Part shown: one piece after another, positions 8,689 through 15,904 of the stretch
How positions within the stretch are numbered: the stretch's first letter is position 1
Layout of the letters: each line of letters starts with the position of its first letter
IMG/VR virus record: IMGVR_UViG_3300025632_000022
Location: 1-48,940 of that record
From: a virus
Reading direction: 5' to 3' (one strand)
Length of the DNA stretch: 48,940 bases
Notes under the pieces: generated by a model
What the model saw: the letters and a program-made list of their open reading frames with translations, nothing else
Database searches by the model: none
What the model was told of the DNA's origin: nothing
Translations under genes and position numbers: made by a program

Positions 8689-8891
8689 ACTTAAACGATC
8701 ATGAAATTCGAGTTGTCCAAGAAGCAGTAGAACTGCTTGTTAAAGTGGTAGCTCTAAAAAAATTTATAGGTGGCACCATTTATCATGATTTGGAAACTAT
8801 TGATAAAACCCATTTGAAGCAACAACATGCTACGATGAGCCGGTATCACGAAATCTTAGAGAGTCGTATTGCACGATTCAAAAGAGTATAA
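8685..8891 (+). CDS. small phage protein resembling the crAss001_48-related family, 68 aa
   Basis: 68 helical residues with the pattern L..FI.G..Y..L......L..Q...M..Y...L..RI..F, which I recognise as a widespread small phage family of unknown function. It often lies beside or is fused to other accessory domains. ATG overlaps the stop of the polymerase N-part (ATGA) and AGAAAGGAACG gives a strong ribosome-binding site. It is the first gene of the insert that splits the polymerase. Confidence 0.6.
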   Translation: MNLNDHEIRVVQEAVELLVKVVALKKFIGGTIYHDLETIDKTHLKQQHATMSRYHEILESRIARFKRV

Positions 8892-8892
8892 C

Positions 8893-9342
8893 ATGAAACT
8901 ATATCGCAAATTACCTGTTGTCATTACAGCATGGCAAGTACCACTGCAAGGTGAAGAGTCGAGTGAGGAGCTTAAGGAGTTGGTTCTACAAAAAGGTTGG
9001 AAAGGTGTCGATGATGGTGTCATCATACCAACCAAAGAAGGTAACATGCTTGCTTCCGCAGGTGATATAATCATCAGAGGTGTTGCAGGGGAATTTTATC
9101 CTTGCAAACCAGAGATCTTCAAAGCCACCTACGAAGAGGTGAAGGGAAGTAAAACAACTGTAACTGATGTGGGATTTAACCCATCAGGAGACACAATGAT
9201 CTCCGATCTTAAAACGGCAGCAAATGACATGGCTTCCTTAATTGGTAGCCTGCCTGCAGGTCGTCGTCGCAGTATTGCACTTACCAAGCTTGAAGATGCT
9301 TCCATGTGGGCAGTTAAAGCCCAAGTGGTAGGTGATGCATGA
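8893..9342 (+). CDS. two-domain accessory protein with C-terminal Acb2-like (DUF7681) segment
   Basis: 149 residues. ATG 8893 is used; an upstream in-frame TTG overlaps the preceding gene. The N-terminal 80 residues (P-V-V-I-T-A-W-Q-V, then AGDIIIRGVAGEFYPCKPEI) match a very common phage domain of unknown function. The C-terminal 50 residues (LKTAANDMASLIGSLPAGRR, S-I-A-L-T-K-L-E-D-A-S-M-W-A) match the helical Acb2-type family; Acb2 proteins sequester cyclic nucleotide signals and block CBASS defence. Whether this fused form still binds cyclic nucleotides is inference. Its place inside the fractured polymerase locus suggests mobile accessory cargo. Its stop overlaps the next start by 4 bp. 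Confidence 0.6.
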   Translation: MKLYRKLPVVITAWQVPLQGEESSEELKELVLQKGWKGVDDGVIIPTKEGNMLASAGDIIIRGVAGEFYPCKPEIFKATYEEVKGSKTTVTDVGFNPSGDTMISDLKTAANDMASLIGSLPAGRRRSIALTKLEDASMWAVKAQVVGDA

Positions 9343-9503
9343 ATTTAACTCCTAAAATTACCAAAAATGAAGACGGAACATTCACTGTCATAAGTAAGAA
9401 CAATAAAGCTACTATCAGCGGAGCTGATGTGGTTGTTCGTTTTAAAGGTCAGTTGAAAACTGCCAAAGAATGGTATCAGTTGTCAAAGATGACCGATGCT
9501 TAA
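9339..9503 (+). CDS. small hypothetical protein, 54 aa
   Basis: 54 residues from ATG 9339 (ATGA overlap with the previous gene), rich in short beta-type stretches: G-T-F-T-V-I-S-K-N-N-K-A-T-I, then A-D-V-V-V-R-F-K-G. Last gene of the polymerase insert, ending just before the tandem hairpins. Unrecognised. Confidence 0.5.
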   Translation: MNLTPKITKNEDGTFTVISKNNKATISGADVVVRFKGQLKTAKEWYQLSKMTDA

Positions 9504-10254
9504 AATAGACACCCCAATTGCACGGGTGTCTATTGTAGTTAACTCGGTTCATAATGTGAGCCGAGTTAACTCTATTTCCATGAAATACAAACCTTTAAGA
9601 CAGAAAAGTAAAGCACCTACATTTGCTCTGACATACCAGGGAACCTATATGACACTGATGACCAACTGTGGATTTGCTAGGAAACTGGCACTATCAGTTG
9701 AGAGCAGTTACCACAAACTTTATGTGGTATCAGACACATGGGTTGCTGATCGTTTAGATCAAGCCTGTAAGGATGGATACGTTACTCTTGCCTTTGGCTT
9801 GAGGCTCCGTACTCCCCTACTAAAGCAGGTGGTACTAGGGACATCCAAGACGCCATTTGAGGCTGCTGCCGAAGGCAGAACAGCCGGTAATGCGTTGGGA
9901 CAGTCCTGGTGTATGCTAAATAGCCGTGCTGGATCTGAATTTCTATTAAAAGTCCGTAAGGAAAAATACCGTCTGGATATTAAACCATGCTCACAAATAC
10001 ATGATGCAGGTTACTTCCTGATCCGGGATAATATGGAAACACTTATGTACACCAACACGCATCTTTCTAAAGCTGTGAGTTGGCAAGAGGATCCTGCAAT
10101 CCAAAATGAACACATCTCAATGTCAGGTAAACTGGCAATCTTTCACCCTCATTGGGGGGCTGAATTCGACATACCTAATGCCACCACGGAAGATGAAATC
10201 AACGAATGTATTAAAAAACATTTGAGCTACTTGAAAGAAGAAGGAATAGTATGA
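9496..10254 (+). CDS. family A DNA polymerase, C-terminal part (motifs B and C)
   Basis: 252 residues if started at ATG 9496. Conserved polymerase sequence begins at V24-N-S-I-S. Motif B (O-helix) is R35-x3-K39-x7-Y47-x-G; motif C is I-H-D170. An internal ATG at 9580 gives a 224-residue product starting M-K-Y-K-P-L-R. Neither start has a strong ribosome-binding site, and the first 23 codons run through the tandem hairpins. The missing exonuclease and motif A are in the ORF at 6598-8688. The two chains together would form a complete replicative polymerase. Stop overlaps the next gene (ATGA). Confidence 0.85.
   Translation: MLKIDTPIARVSIVVNSVHNVSRVNSISMKYKPLRQKSKAPTFALTYQGTYMTLMTNCGFARKLALSVESSYHKLYVVSDTWVADRLDQACKDGYVTLAFGLRLRTPLLKQVVLGTSKTPFEAAAEGRTAGNALGQSWCMLNSRAGSEFLLKVRKEKYRLDIKPCSQIHDAGYFLIRDNMETLMYTNTHLSKAVSWQEDPAIQNEHISMSGKLAIFHPHWGAEFDIPNATTEDEINECIKKHLSYLKEEGIV
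9504..9570 (+). repeat. tandem perfect hairpins at the 3' boundary of the polymerase insert
   Basis: Hairpin 1: AATAGACACCC (9504-9514) with GGGTGTCTATT (9524-9534), 11 bp, 9-nt loop. Hairpin 2: GTTAACTCGG (9538-9547) with CCGAGTTAAC (9561-9570), 10 bp, 13-nt loop. They abut the point where polymerase homology resumes, and the 3' arm of hairpin 2 itself encodes the V-N of the V-N-S-I-S residues that precede motif B. GTTAACTC occurs at both edges of hairpin 2. Only hairpin 1 resembles a terminator, but it lacks a T-run. Confidence 0.7.
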
Positions 10255-10802
10255 TGATAGATCCTGATCCTGATCGTGGTAGTGGTAGAACAACTGCTCA
10301 ATTAGTATGTGCACATGATGACTTTCTACTGGATGGGATAAATGTATTGTTCATTGTCTTGGATTATCGTGAAAGGGATTACACCAGAAATTTAATGGCT
10401 AGTATCTATAACCCTGATCCTTCAACTTTGATTAAAAAAGATAAGATAGAGTACTATAATCAGTACATAAAATTCCACCCTCTAAATAGTGATATTCATA
10501 AGGTTCGTAGTATTCATAATGTTCATGTTATCTACGACCATTACATCTTTGATCCCAAAATGACATCTATTCCTGTATTACGTGCAAGAGAGCAGTTATC
10601 TGAACTCACCAAGAATATAAACCAAAGAACGAAAGAAAAACGATATGGTCAACATAACCAACAAACACATGATCGACTTGCCTATGGCAGTTTGGTTACT
10701 TCAGGATGGGTACAACAGTGGAGCAAAGGATGCCCCCGAAGGGGAGCTGATCTCCGTGACTACATTACTAAAGCCAACTCGACAGTTGATTCTGGGTCGT
10801 AA
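10251..10802 (+). CDS. hypothetical protein with P-loop-like N-terminus, 183 aa
   Basis: The N-terminus carries R-G-S-G-R-T-T-A-Q-L, a Walker A-like loop lacking the usual lysine, followed by a hydrophobic strand I-N-V-L-F-I-V-L and later V-H-V-I-Y-D-H, compatible with a degenerate P-loop fold. The last 52 codons overlap the nuclease gene in another frame and look non-native (G-C-P-R-R-G-A), so the true end may have been lost to a frameshift. Start overlaps the polymerase stop. Function unknown. Confidence 0.5.
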   Translation: MMIDPDPDRGSGRTTAQLVCAHDDFLLDGINVLFIVLDYRERDYTRNLMASIYNPDPSTLIKKDKIEYYNQYIKFHPLNSDIHKVRSIHNVHVIYDHYIFDPKMTSIPVLRAREQLSELTKNINQRTKEKRYGQHNQQTHDRLAYGSLVTSGWVQQWSKGCPRRGADLRDYITKANSTVDSGS

Positions 10803-11631
10803 AACCGACAGATCAGATGAAGATTACGACGTGTCGGATATGATAGCATCTCGAATGGGACATGGATTACATGACTCAATTGAACGTGCATGGACTGAAG
10901 GTAATTGGCAGCAAGCCATGCGTACACTTCATTATCCTCAAGAAATCATTGATCGGATACGAATCAATCCAAAAGATGGAACACTAAAGGAAGACGAGAT
11001 CCCAATTTATTTAGAGAAACGTGGCTTTCGTAAATTTGAAGATATCGTGCTCACAGGTCAATTGGACTTCTGTGTTGGCGCCGCATATCGAGACTTCAAA
11101 TCTACATCAGTATTCTCTTATATGTCTGGTTCAAAAGACATGGATTACATGCTCCAAGGTTCTATGTATCGTTGGATCATGCAGGACATTATTAAAGAAG
11201 ACACAATGCGTATTGAGTTTATCTTTACTGATTGGCAAAAATTTATGTCCAAACAGAATCCAAATTACCCACAAACACGGGTAACCCACAAAGAGTTTAC
11301 CCTACTATCTCTAAAAGAAACAGAAGAGTGGATGTCCGATAAATTAGCAGATATCCGTGCTAATGCAGGCAAGAACCAAGAAACAATGGTTCGTTGTACT
11401 GATAAAGAATTGTGGAGATCTGATGACGTATACAAATACTATGCAGATCCAGAAAAAGCAAAGCTTGGCGGTAAATGTACCAAACGATTCACCTCACCAA
11501 CAGACGCAGAACTATGGAAAAAGTCTAAAGGTAAGGGTGTAGTAGTTAAAGTTCCCGGTGAAGTTAAGGCTTGTGAATACTGTCCTGCCTTTTCTGGTTG
11601 TGAACAGCGAAAGGAATACTTCAGTGTCTAA
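10645..11631 (+). CDS. PD-(D/E)XK nuclease, Cas4/RecB-like
   Basis: 328 residues. Core signature: G-Q-L-D141-F ... R-D150-F-K152, the D-(D)-x-K motif of this superfamily, preceded by a helix with G-H-G-L-H-D-S-I-E. The C-terminus has a cysteine cluster (C-E-Y-C-P-A-F-S-G-C), as in Cas4 and AddB-type nucleases with an iron-sulfur cluster, plus an upstream cysteine in R-C-T-D-K. The N-terminal stretch T-T-L-L-K-P-T-R-Q is typical of phage members. It would trim DNA ends in replication-linked recombination. ATG 10645 or 10669 could be the start; both lie within the 3' end of the upstream ORF. The 3' end holds the ribosome-binding site of the primase gene. Confidence 0.8.
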   Translation: MVNITNKHMIDLPMAVWLLQDGYNSGAKDAPEGELISVTTLLKPTRQLILGRKTDRSDEDYDVSDMIASRMGHGLHDSIERAWTEGNWQQAMRTLHYPQEIIDRIRINPKDGTLKEDEIPIYLEKRGFRKFEDIVLTGQLDFCVGAAYRDFKSTSVFSYMSGSKDMDYMLQGSMYRWIMQDIIKEDTMRIEFIFTDWQKFMSKQNPNYPQTRVTHKEFTLLSLKETEEWMSDKLADIRANAGKNQETMVRCTDKELWRSDDVYKYYADPEKAKLGGKCTKRFTSPTDAELWKKSKGKGVVVKVPGEVKACEYCPAFSGCEQRKEYFSV

Positions 11632-13786
11632 CCTATTTAACTTGGAAGATGTTAAATCTTCTAGCCACCACCCTGCAATGCAGGAATTGGTGGATCTCCT
11701 GTGCCATCGTACAGGAAACGTGAACCGTGAATTCTTCCAAGCAGAGGTAGCTTATTTTCTTGGTTTAATTCCAAGTACAATGCGTGCATCTATTGTAAGT
11801 CCTGAACGGGGTGAACTCCCAATTAATATTTACTCAATCGCATTAGCAACATCAGGCTTTGGTAAAGGACACTCTGTAAGTTTAATGGAAGATATTATTG
11901 GGACATTCCGTAAGGATTTTGCTTCTACTGTATTTCCAACTATTGCAGAAGAATCTTTATTTAATATGGCTGTAAATATAGCAGCTACTAAGGGTACTGA
12001 TGAAGACAAAGAACTTGACGAACTAAAAGCTGATTTTAAGCGTCAGGGGCACGCCCCATTCATTTTTGATAGTGGTACAGCTCCAGCGGTTAAACAGCTG
12101 CGTTACAAACTATTACTGGCTCGTGCAGGATCAATTAACTTCCAGATGGATGAGATTGGTTCAAACCTAGTATCAAACAGTGAAGTTCTGAACGTATTAC
12201 TGGAATTATATGACCTTGGTCGTATTAAAACCAAGCTAATTAAGAACACAGCTGATAATGAACGGGGCATTGATATCGTAGGTGATACACCTGCAAATGT
12301 ATTAATGTTTGGTACAACCTCAAAGTTGTTCGACGGATCCAAAACTGAAGAAGAATTCTACAGCTTCCTGGAAACAGGATATGCTCGACGTTGCTTTTTT
12401 GGTATGGGTAAACCTGAGACTTTTTCACACACTGTGAATCCAGAAGATGTCTATGACAGCTTAGTTTCAAAAGCCCGATCACAGGCGTTAGTTCGCTGGC
12501 GTGCTGAATTGGGAAAATTTGCAGATGACAAATACTACGGTCAAAAAATTGACATTCAGAAAGATGTAGGGGTCGAATTGATCTCATATCGTCTACACTG
12601 TGAAGTTTTGGCAAATGTAATCCCAGAGCATGAAGTTATCCGTAAGGCTGAATTAAGCCATAGGTATTTCAAAGCTCTAAAACTTGCAGGTGTGTATGCA
12701 TTTCTAGACGAAAGTCCAGTAATCACATCTACAAATCTGAGGCAAGCTATTAAAGTTGCTGAAGAAAGTGGAGACAGTTTCCAGACTTTGTTGAAACGTG
12801 AACGTAACTTCGTTCGCCTGGCAAAGTACATTGCGTCTTCTCCAGACAATCTAACCCATGCAGATCTAGTCGAAGATCTTCCATATTACCCTGCAGCCTC
12901 TGGGCCACGTAGGGAGATAATGGATCTGGCTACTGCATGGGGGATTGGTAACCATGTCATTATTAAACGTAATGTCATCAGTGGCGTAGATTTCTTTTCG
13001 GGATCTACACTACGGGAGACAGATCTTGCAAAGTTGACTTTCAGTTTATCTGATCACTTTGCTTCTGATTACTCGTCTACAGTTCAACCTTTGGATAACC
13101 TTCCAAAACTATTGTCTGCTCCGGGTATGCATTGGTGTAATCACAGCTTTGAAAATGAGCATAGATCCGAAGACAACGTGATCCAAGGCTTTAATATGTT
13201 AGTTGTGGACGTTGATGGTGGGATATCTTTAGATGCTTGTCATGAGCTTCTGAAGGACTACACCTTCATTACATCAACCACAAAGCGACATACTGAAGAA
13301 GAGAACCGTTTCCGTCTAATCATGCCGACCAACTATATCTTAGATTTAGATAAATCGGACTATCGTGAATTCATGAATAGTTTTCTTCTCTGGCTGCCTT
13401 TCGAATCAGATCAATCAGCAAACCAAAGATCTAAGAAATGGATGACAGGTGAGAATAGCCAAGTGTATGTACACAAAGCACCATCTGTTGTTGATGTCTT
13501 ACCCTTCATTCCTAAAACCAAGCAGAACAAAGAATATGTTACTGCTGTTGCGGATCTAGGACGGCTAGATAATCTTGAACGTTGGTTCCTTCAAAACATG
13601 GATGTAGGTTCACGGAACAATAATCTGTTGAATTTTGCTATGATGCTCTTTGATGCCGGTGCGACTTACAACGAACTGGAAGATAAAGTCTTTGGATTGA
13701 ATAGTAGATCACCCTCACCCTTGAAAAAGGATGAAGTGACCTCAACAGTATTAAGGTCTGTGGCGCAGAAATACGCCCAGGCTTAA
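11624..13786 (+). CDS. replication ATPase-primase fusion (P-loop + AEP-like + PriCT-like)
   Basis: 720 residues from GTG 11624, chosen because AAGGA lies 8 bases upstream at 11611-11615; upstream in-frame starts lie inside the nuclease gene. Residues about 1-370: ATPase with Walker A A-T-S-G-F-G-K-G-H-S (76-85). Residues about 525-640: AEP-primase-like motifs V-V-D529-V-D531-G-G, S-T-T-K-R-H556, and a later F-R-L-I-M-P. Residues about 640-715: PriCT-like helical end (RNNNLLNFAMMLFD, then L-K-K-D-E-V). It would prime and possibly unwind the fork. The order ATPase then primase is the reverse of most phage primase-helicases. It could alternatively correspond to N4 gp42-type replication protein by position. 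Confidence 0.7.
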   Translation: MSNLFNLEDVKSSSHHPAMQELVDLLCHRTGNVNREFFQAEVAYFLGLIPSTMRASIVSPERGELPINIYSIALATSGFGKGHSVSLMEDIIGTFRKDFASTVFPTIAEESLFNMAVNIAATKGTDEDKELDELKADFKRQGHAPFIFDSGTAPAVKQLRYKLLLARAGSINFQMDEIGSNLVSNSEVLNVLLELYDLGRIKTKLIKNTADNERGIDIVGDTPANVLMFGTTSKLFDGSKTEEEFYSFLETGYARRCFFGMGKPETFSHTVNPEDVYDSLVSKARSQALVRWRAELGKFADDKYYGQKIDIQKDVGVELISYRLHCEVLANVIPEHEVIRKAELSHRYFKALKLAGVYAFLDESPVITSTNLRQAIKVAEESGDSFQTLLKRERNFVRLAKYIASSPDNLTHADLVEDLPYYPAASGPRREIMDLATAWGIGNHVIIKRNVISGVDFFSGSTLRETDLAKLTFSLSDHFASDYSSTVQPLDNLPKLLSAPGMHWCNHSFENEHRSEDNVIQGFNMLVVDVDGGISLDACHELLKDYTFITSTTKRHTEEENRFRLIMPTNYILDLDKSDYREFMNSFLLWLPFESDQSANQRSKKWMTGENSQVYVHKAPSVVDVLPFIPKTKQNKEYVTAVADLGRLDNLERWFLQNMDVGSRNNNLLNFAMMLFDAGATYNELEDKVFGLNSRSPSPLKKDEVTSTVLRSVAQKYAQA

Positions 13787-14268
13787 CAAGTTAGATAGAA
13801 CCATGGCAAGGGTTGTCCTGTATCACACATCAGGGAACAACCTAGTAAAGCAGGGTCTTATGAAAACGTGTACCGATGTACATGGTTCTATTTAAACTTA
13901 ATGAGTGAAAAGCAACGGACATGAGGATACCCAGGTGCAATGTCAGGCATGGCAAAGCGAGGTAGACTTCAGGGCCTGAAAAACCCTCCATATCACTCAG
14001 ACTACAGCCTGGATATGCTGCAAATATGTCCTGCAAATTCCCGTAAGGGATAATAGGCAGACGGTTAACATGCATCCCAGATCGGTGGTGGTCGAAGCGA
14101 CCTTTGAAGAGTCCAAATTATTAAGCATGTGGTGACTGGAAAACCTTAACCCTCAGAGGAGTAACACACCGAGGTAAAACGTGTTCGACTTGAGCAAAAG
14201 GGCAGTGCAATATATACAAGTCTGTGTCGTAATAAAGGCTCTCAAAATTTCTAACCAAAGGAAACTGT
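13787..14268 (+). ncRNA. 482-bp structured non-coding stretch, possible RNA element
   Basis: No plausible gene on either strand, in a genome where neighbours usually overlap. ATAGAACCATG (13795-13805) pairs perfectly with CATGGTTCTAT (13881-13891) and encloses two nested hairpins (GGTTGT-CCTG with CAGG-GA-ACAACC, and TGTAC-CGAT-GTACA), a three-way junction layout. Further on are TTCAGG-G-CCTGAA near 13968-13980, a TCCC-GTAA-GGGA tetraloop hairpin flanked by CTGC/GCAG near 14030-14060, and GGTCG-AAG-CGACC (14090-14102). AAAGGAAA at the end is the ribosome-binding site for the next gene. It may be a structured RNA, an origin or a regulatory leader. Confidence 0.45.
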
Positions 14269-15006
14269 ATGTCAGATCATCCAAAATCCCTACTCATTTC
14301 CGGTGAATCCGGTATGGGTAAATCAGCCTCACTAATCAATATTCGTGGTCAAGAAGGCGTGCTTTACATTAATTGTGAAGCAGGCAAACCACTCCCATTC
14401 AAGAACAACTTTAAGAAGGTGACAATTGATGATCCTTATGAGATCTTTGAATATCTTCAAATGTTGATCGACGATAACACTGGCCGTTACCATACGGTTG
14501 TAATTGATACAATCTCATTCATGATGGAACGTTTCGAAGCAGTTCACGTTATTGGTTCAGCAAATACCATGCAACAATGGGGTGCATACGGACAATTCTT
14601 TAAGACATTAATGTATGATTATGTTGCAAAAGTTGATGCGTATGTTATATGTTTGGGCCACCTTGACGGGTTGTTAGACGAAAACACAGGTCAGATCCAA
14701 TATACTGTACCAGTCAAAGGTGCGTTGAAAAAGAATGGGCTGGAAGCCTATTTCACAACAGTCATCAATACTAAAAAAATACGTGTCAAAGATCTTGTTA
14801 CGTATGAAGACGACAACAAATTGTTAGTTATCACGGATGAAGAACGCGCACTTGGCTTCAAGCACGTATTCCAAACCAAGACAACAAAACATACTGTAGG
14901 TGACCGCATTCGCTCTCCTATGGGTTTGTTCACTACTCCTGAGACTTATGTAGATAATGATGCACAGGTAATTATGGATCGACTAACTGGTTACTACACG
15001 GCATAA
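14269..15006 (+). CDS. Sak4-like RecA-fold ATPase
   Basis: 245 residues. Walker A G12-E-S-G-M-G-K-S19 and Walker B V-V-I-D80-T, followed by a glycine/hydrophobic L-G-H-L-D stretch that resembles RecA-fold motifs. Size and motif order fit the Sak4/Rad51-like single-strand annealing ATPases of phages, which work together with the phage SSB encoded immediately downstream. A gap of 61 bp separates the two genes. An AAA-type DNA metabolism protein of another family cannot be excluded. Confidence 0.75.
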   Translation: MSDHPKSLLISGESGMGKSASLINIRGQEGVLYINCEAGKPLPFKNNFKKVTIDDPYEIFEYLQMLIDDNTGRYHTVVIDTISFMMERFEAVHVIGSANTMQQWGAYGQFFKTLMYDYVAKVDAYVICLGHLDGLLDENTGQIQYTVPVKGALKKNGLEAYFTTVINTKKIRVKDLVTYEDDNKLLVITDEERALGFKHVFQTKTTKHTVGDRIRSPMGLFTTPETYVDNDAQVIMDRLTGYYTA

Positions 15007-15067
15007 CTAAACACCCAAAAACCTAACCAAAGAATACTCCTTTTTTTAACAAACGAAAGAATACCAT

Positions 15068-15895
15068 ATGTCAAATATATTCGCGGGCAAAACCGCAGCC
15101 AAAGGCGACAACGTAGAAGAAGACTTTATTGGTGGTGGAGGTGTCCTAGACACAGACATCTATGAAGGTCAGATCAAAACTGCGTACATCCAAAAATCAG
15201 CAAGATCAGAAGCGCAAAGTGTTGTATTGTTGATTGATGTCAACGGACAGGAAGTCCGTTCTCAAACATGGGTCTCAAACCGTACTGGTGAAGTAACCTA
15301 TAAAGATAAGAAAACTGGTGAACCAAAGAACTTACCAGGCTTCTCTCAAATGAACTCACTAGCTTTGTTATTGGCTGGTAAAGAACTTGGCGATTTGGAA
15401 GCAGAAGAACTTACAGTAAAACTGTATGACTTTGAATCTAAAAAAGAGATCCCAACTGCTGTTATGTGTTTCTCTGAGCTGCATGGTGAAAAATGCCAAT
15501 TGGCAATTCAAAAGCAAGTTGTTGATAAAACTGCCAAAAATGAAACTACAGGTGAGTATGATCCCACTGGTGAAACTCGTGAAGTAAACGAAGTCATCAA
15601 ATTCTTCCCAAAAGATAATTTGGTAACAATCTCTGAAGTTTCACACTACATTACAAGCATGGGTGAAACCCTTGATAATGTGATCGCAAGTGGACATCTA
15701 CTGAAAGCTATTGCTAAAATGGATGAAGACGCAGGTGCATATGCAAACACATGGTTGGAAAAAAACAAAGGCCAAGTGTATGACAAGTCTACCGGTAAAA
15801 AATCTGGTGGTGGTAAGGCATTTGCAGGGAAATCAGCAAGCTCTGGTGGAGATGGCGCAGCGTCAGCTGCTAAGAAATCAAGCTTGTTCGACTAG
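15068..15895 (+). CDS. single-stranded DNA-binding protein (N4 gp45-like)
   Basis: 275 residues, close to N4 SSB in length and in position beside the recombination genes. It has a beta-rich core (Y-E-G-Q-I-K-T-A-Y-I, S-V-V-L-L-I-D-V-N-G), a cysteine-containing C-F-S-E-L-H-G stretch, and a low-complexity Gly/Ser/Lys tail ending A-A-K-K-S-S-L-F-D. In N4 the SSB is needed for replication, recombination and late transcription by host RNAP. The terminal K-K-S-S-L-F-D recurs on the next protein. ATG 15068 follows GAAAGAA. Confidence 0.8.
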   Translation: MSNIFAGKTAAKGDNVEEDFIGGGGVLDTDIYEGQIKTAYIQKSARSEAQSVVLLIDVNGQEVRSQTWVSNRTGEVTYKDKKTGEPKNLPGFSQMNSLALLLAGKELGDLEAEELTVKLYDFESKKEIPTAVMCFSELHGEKCQLAIQKQVVDKTAKNETTGEYDPTGETREVNEVIKFFPKDNLVTISEVSHYITSMGETLDNVIASGHLLKAIAKMDEDAGAYANTWLEKNKGQVYDKSTGKKSGGGKAFAGKSASSGGDGAASAAKKSSLFD

Positions 15896-15904
15896 GTTCC
15901 CTAG

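Noticed and set aside
8550-9565. Group I intron in the polymerase gene
   Set aside because: Gene size fits removal of about 1 kb, but I could not identify the conserved P/Q/R/S core elements, and the insert carries non-endonuclease genes. Left as an open alternative in the finding rather than annotated.
8540-9580. Intein or split intein explaining the polymerase break
   Set aside because: The N-part tail has no Cys/Ser at the break followed by intein blocks, and although the C-part contains V-H-N, it is followed by Val rather than Cys, Ser or Thr and lacks block F context.
14090-14102. GGTCG-AAG-CGACC hairpin as another virion RNAP promoter (leftward)
   Set aside because: A 5-bp stem with 3-nt loop is expected dozens of times by chance in this length. 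It lacks the shared stem bases and the downstream TGG, and points antisense into the primase gene.
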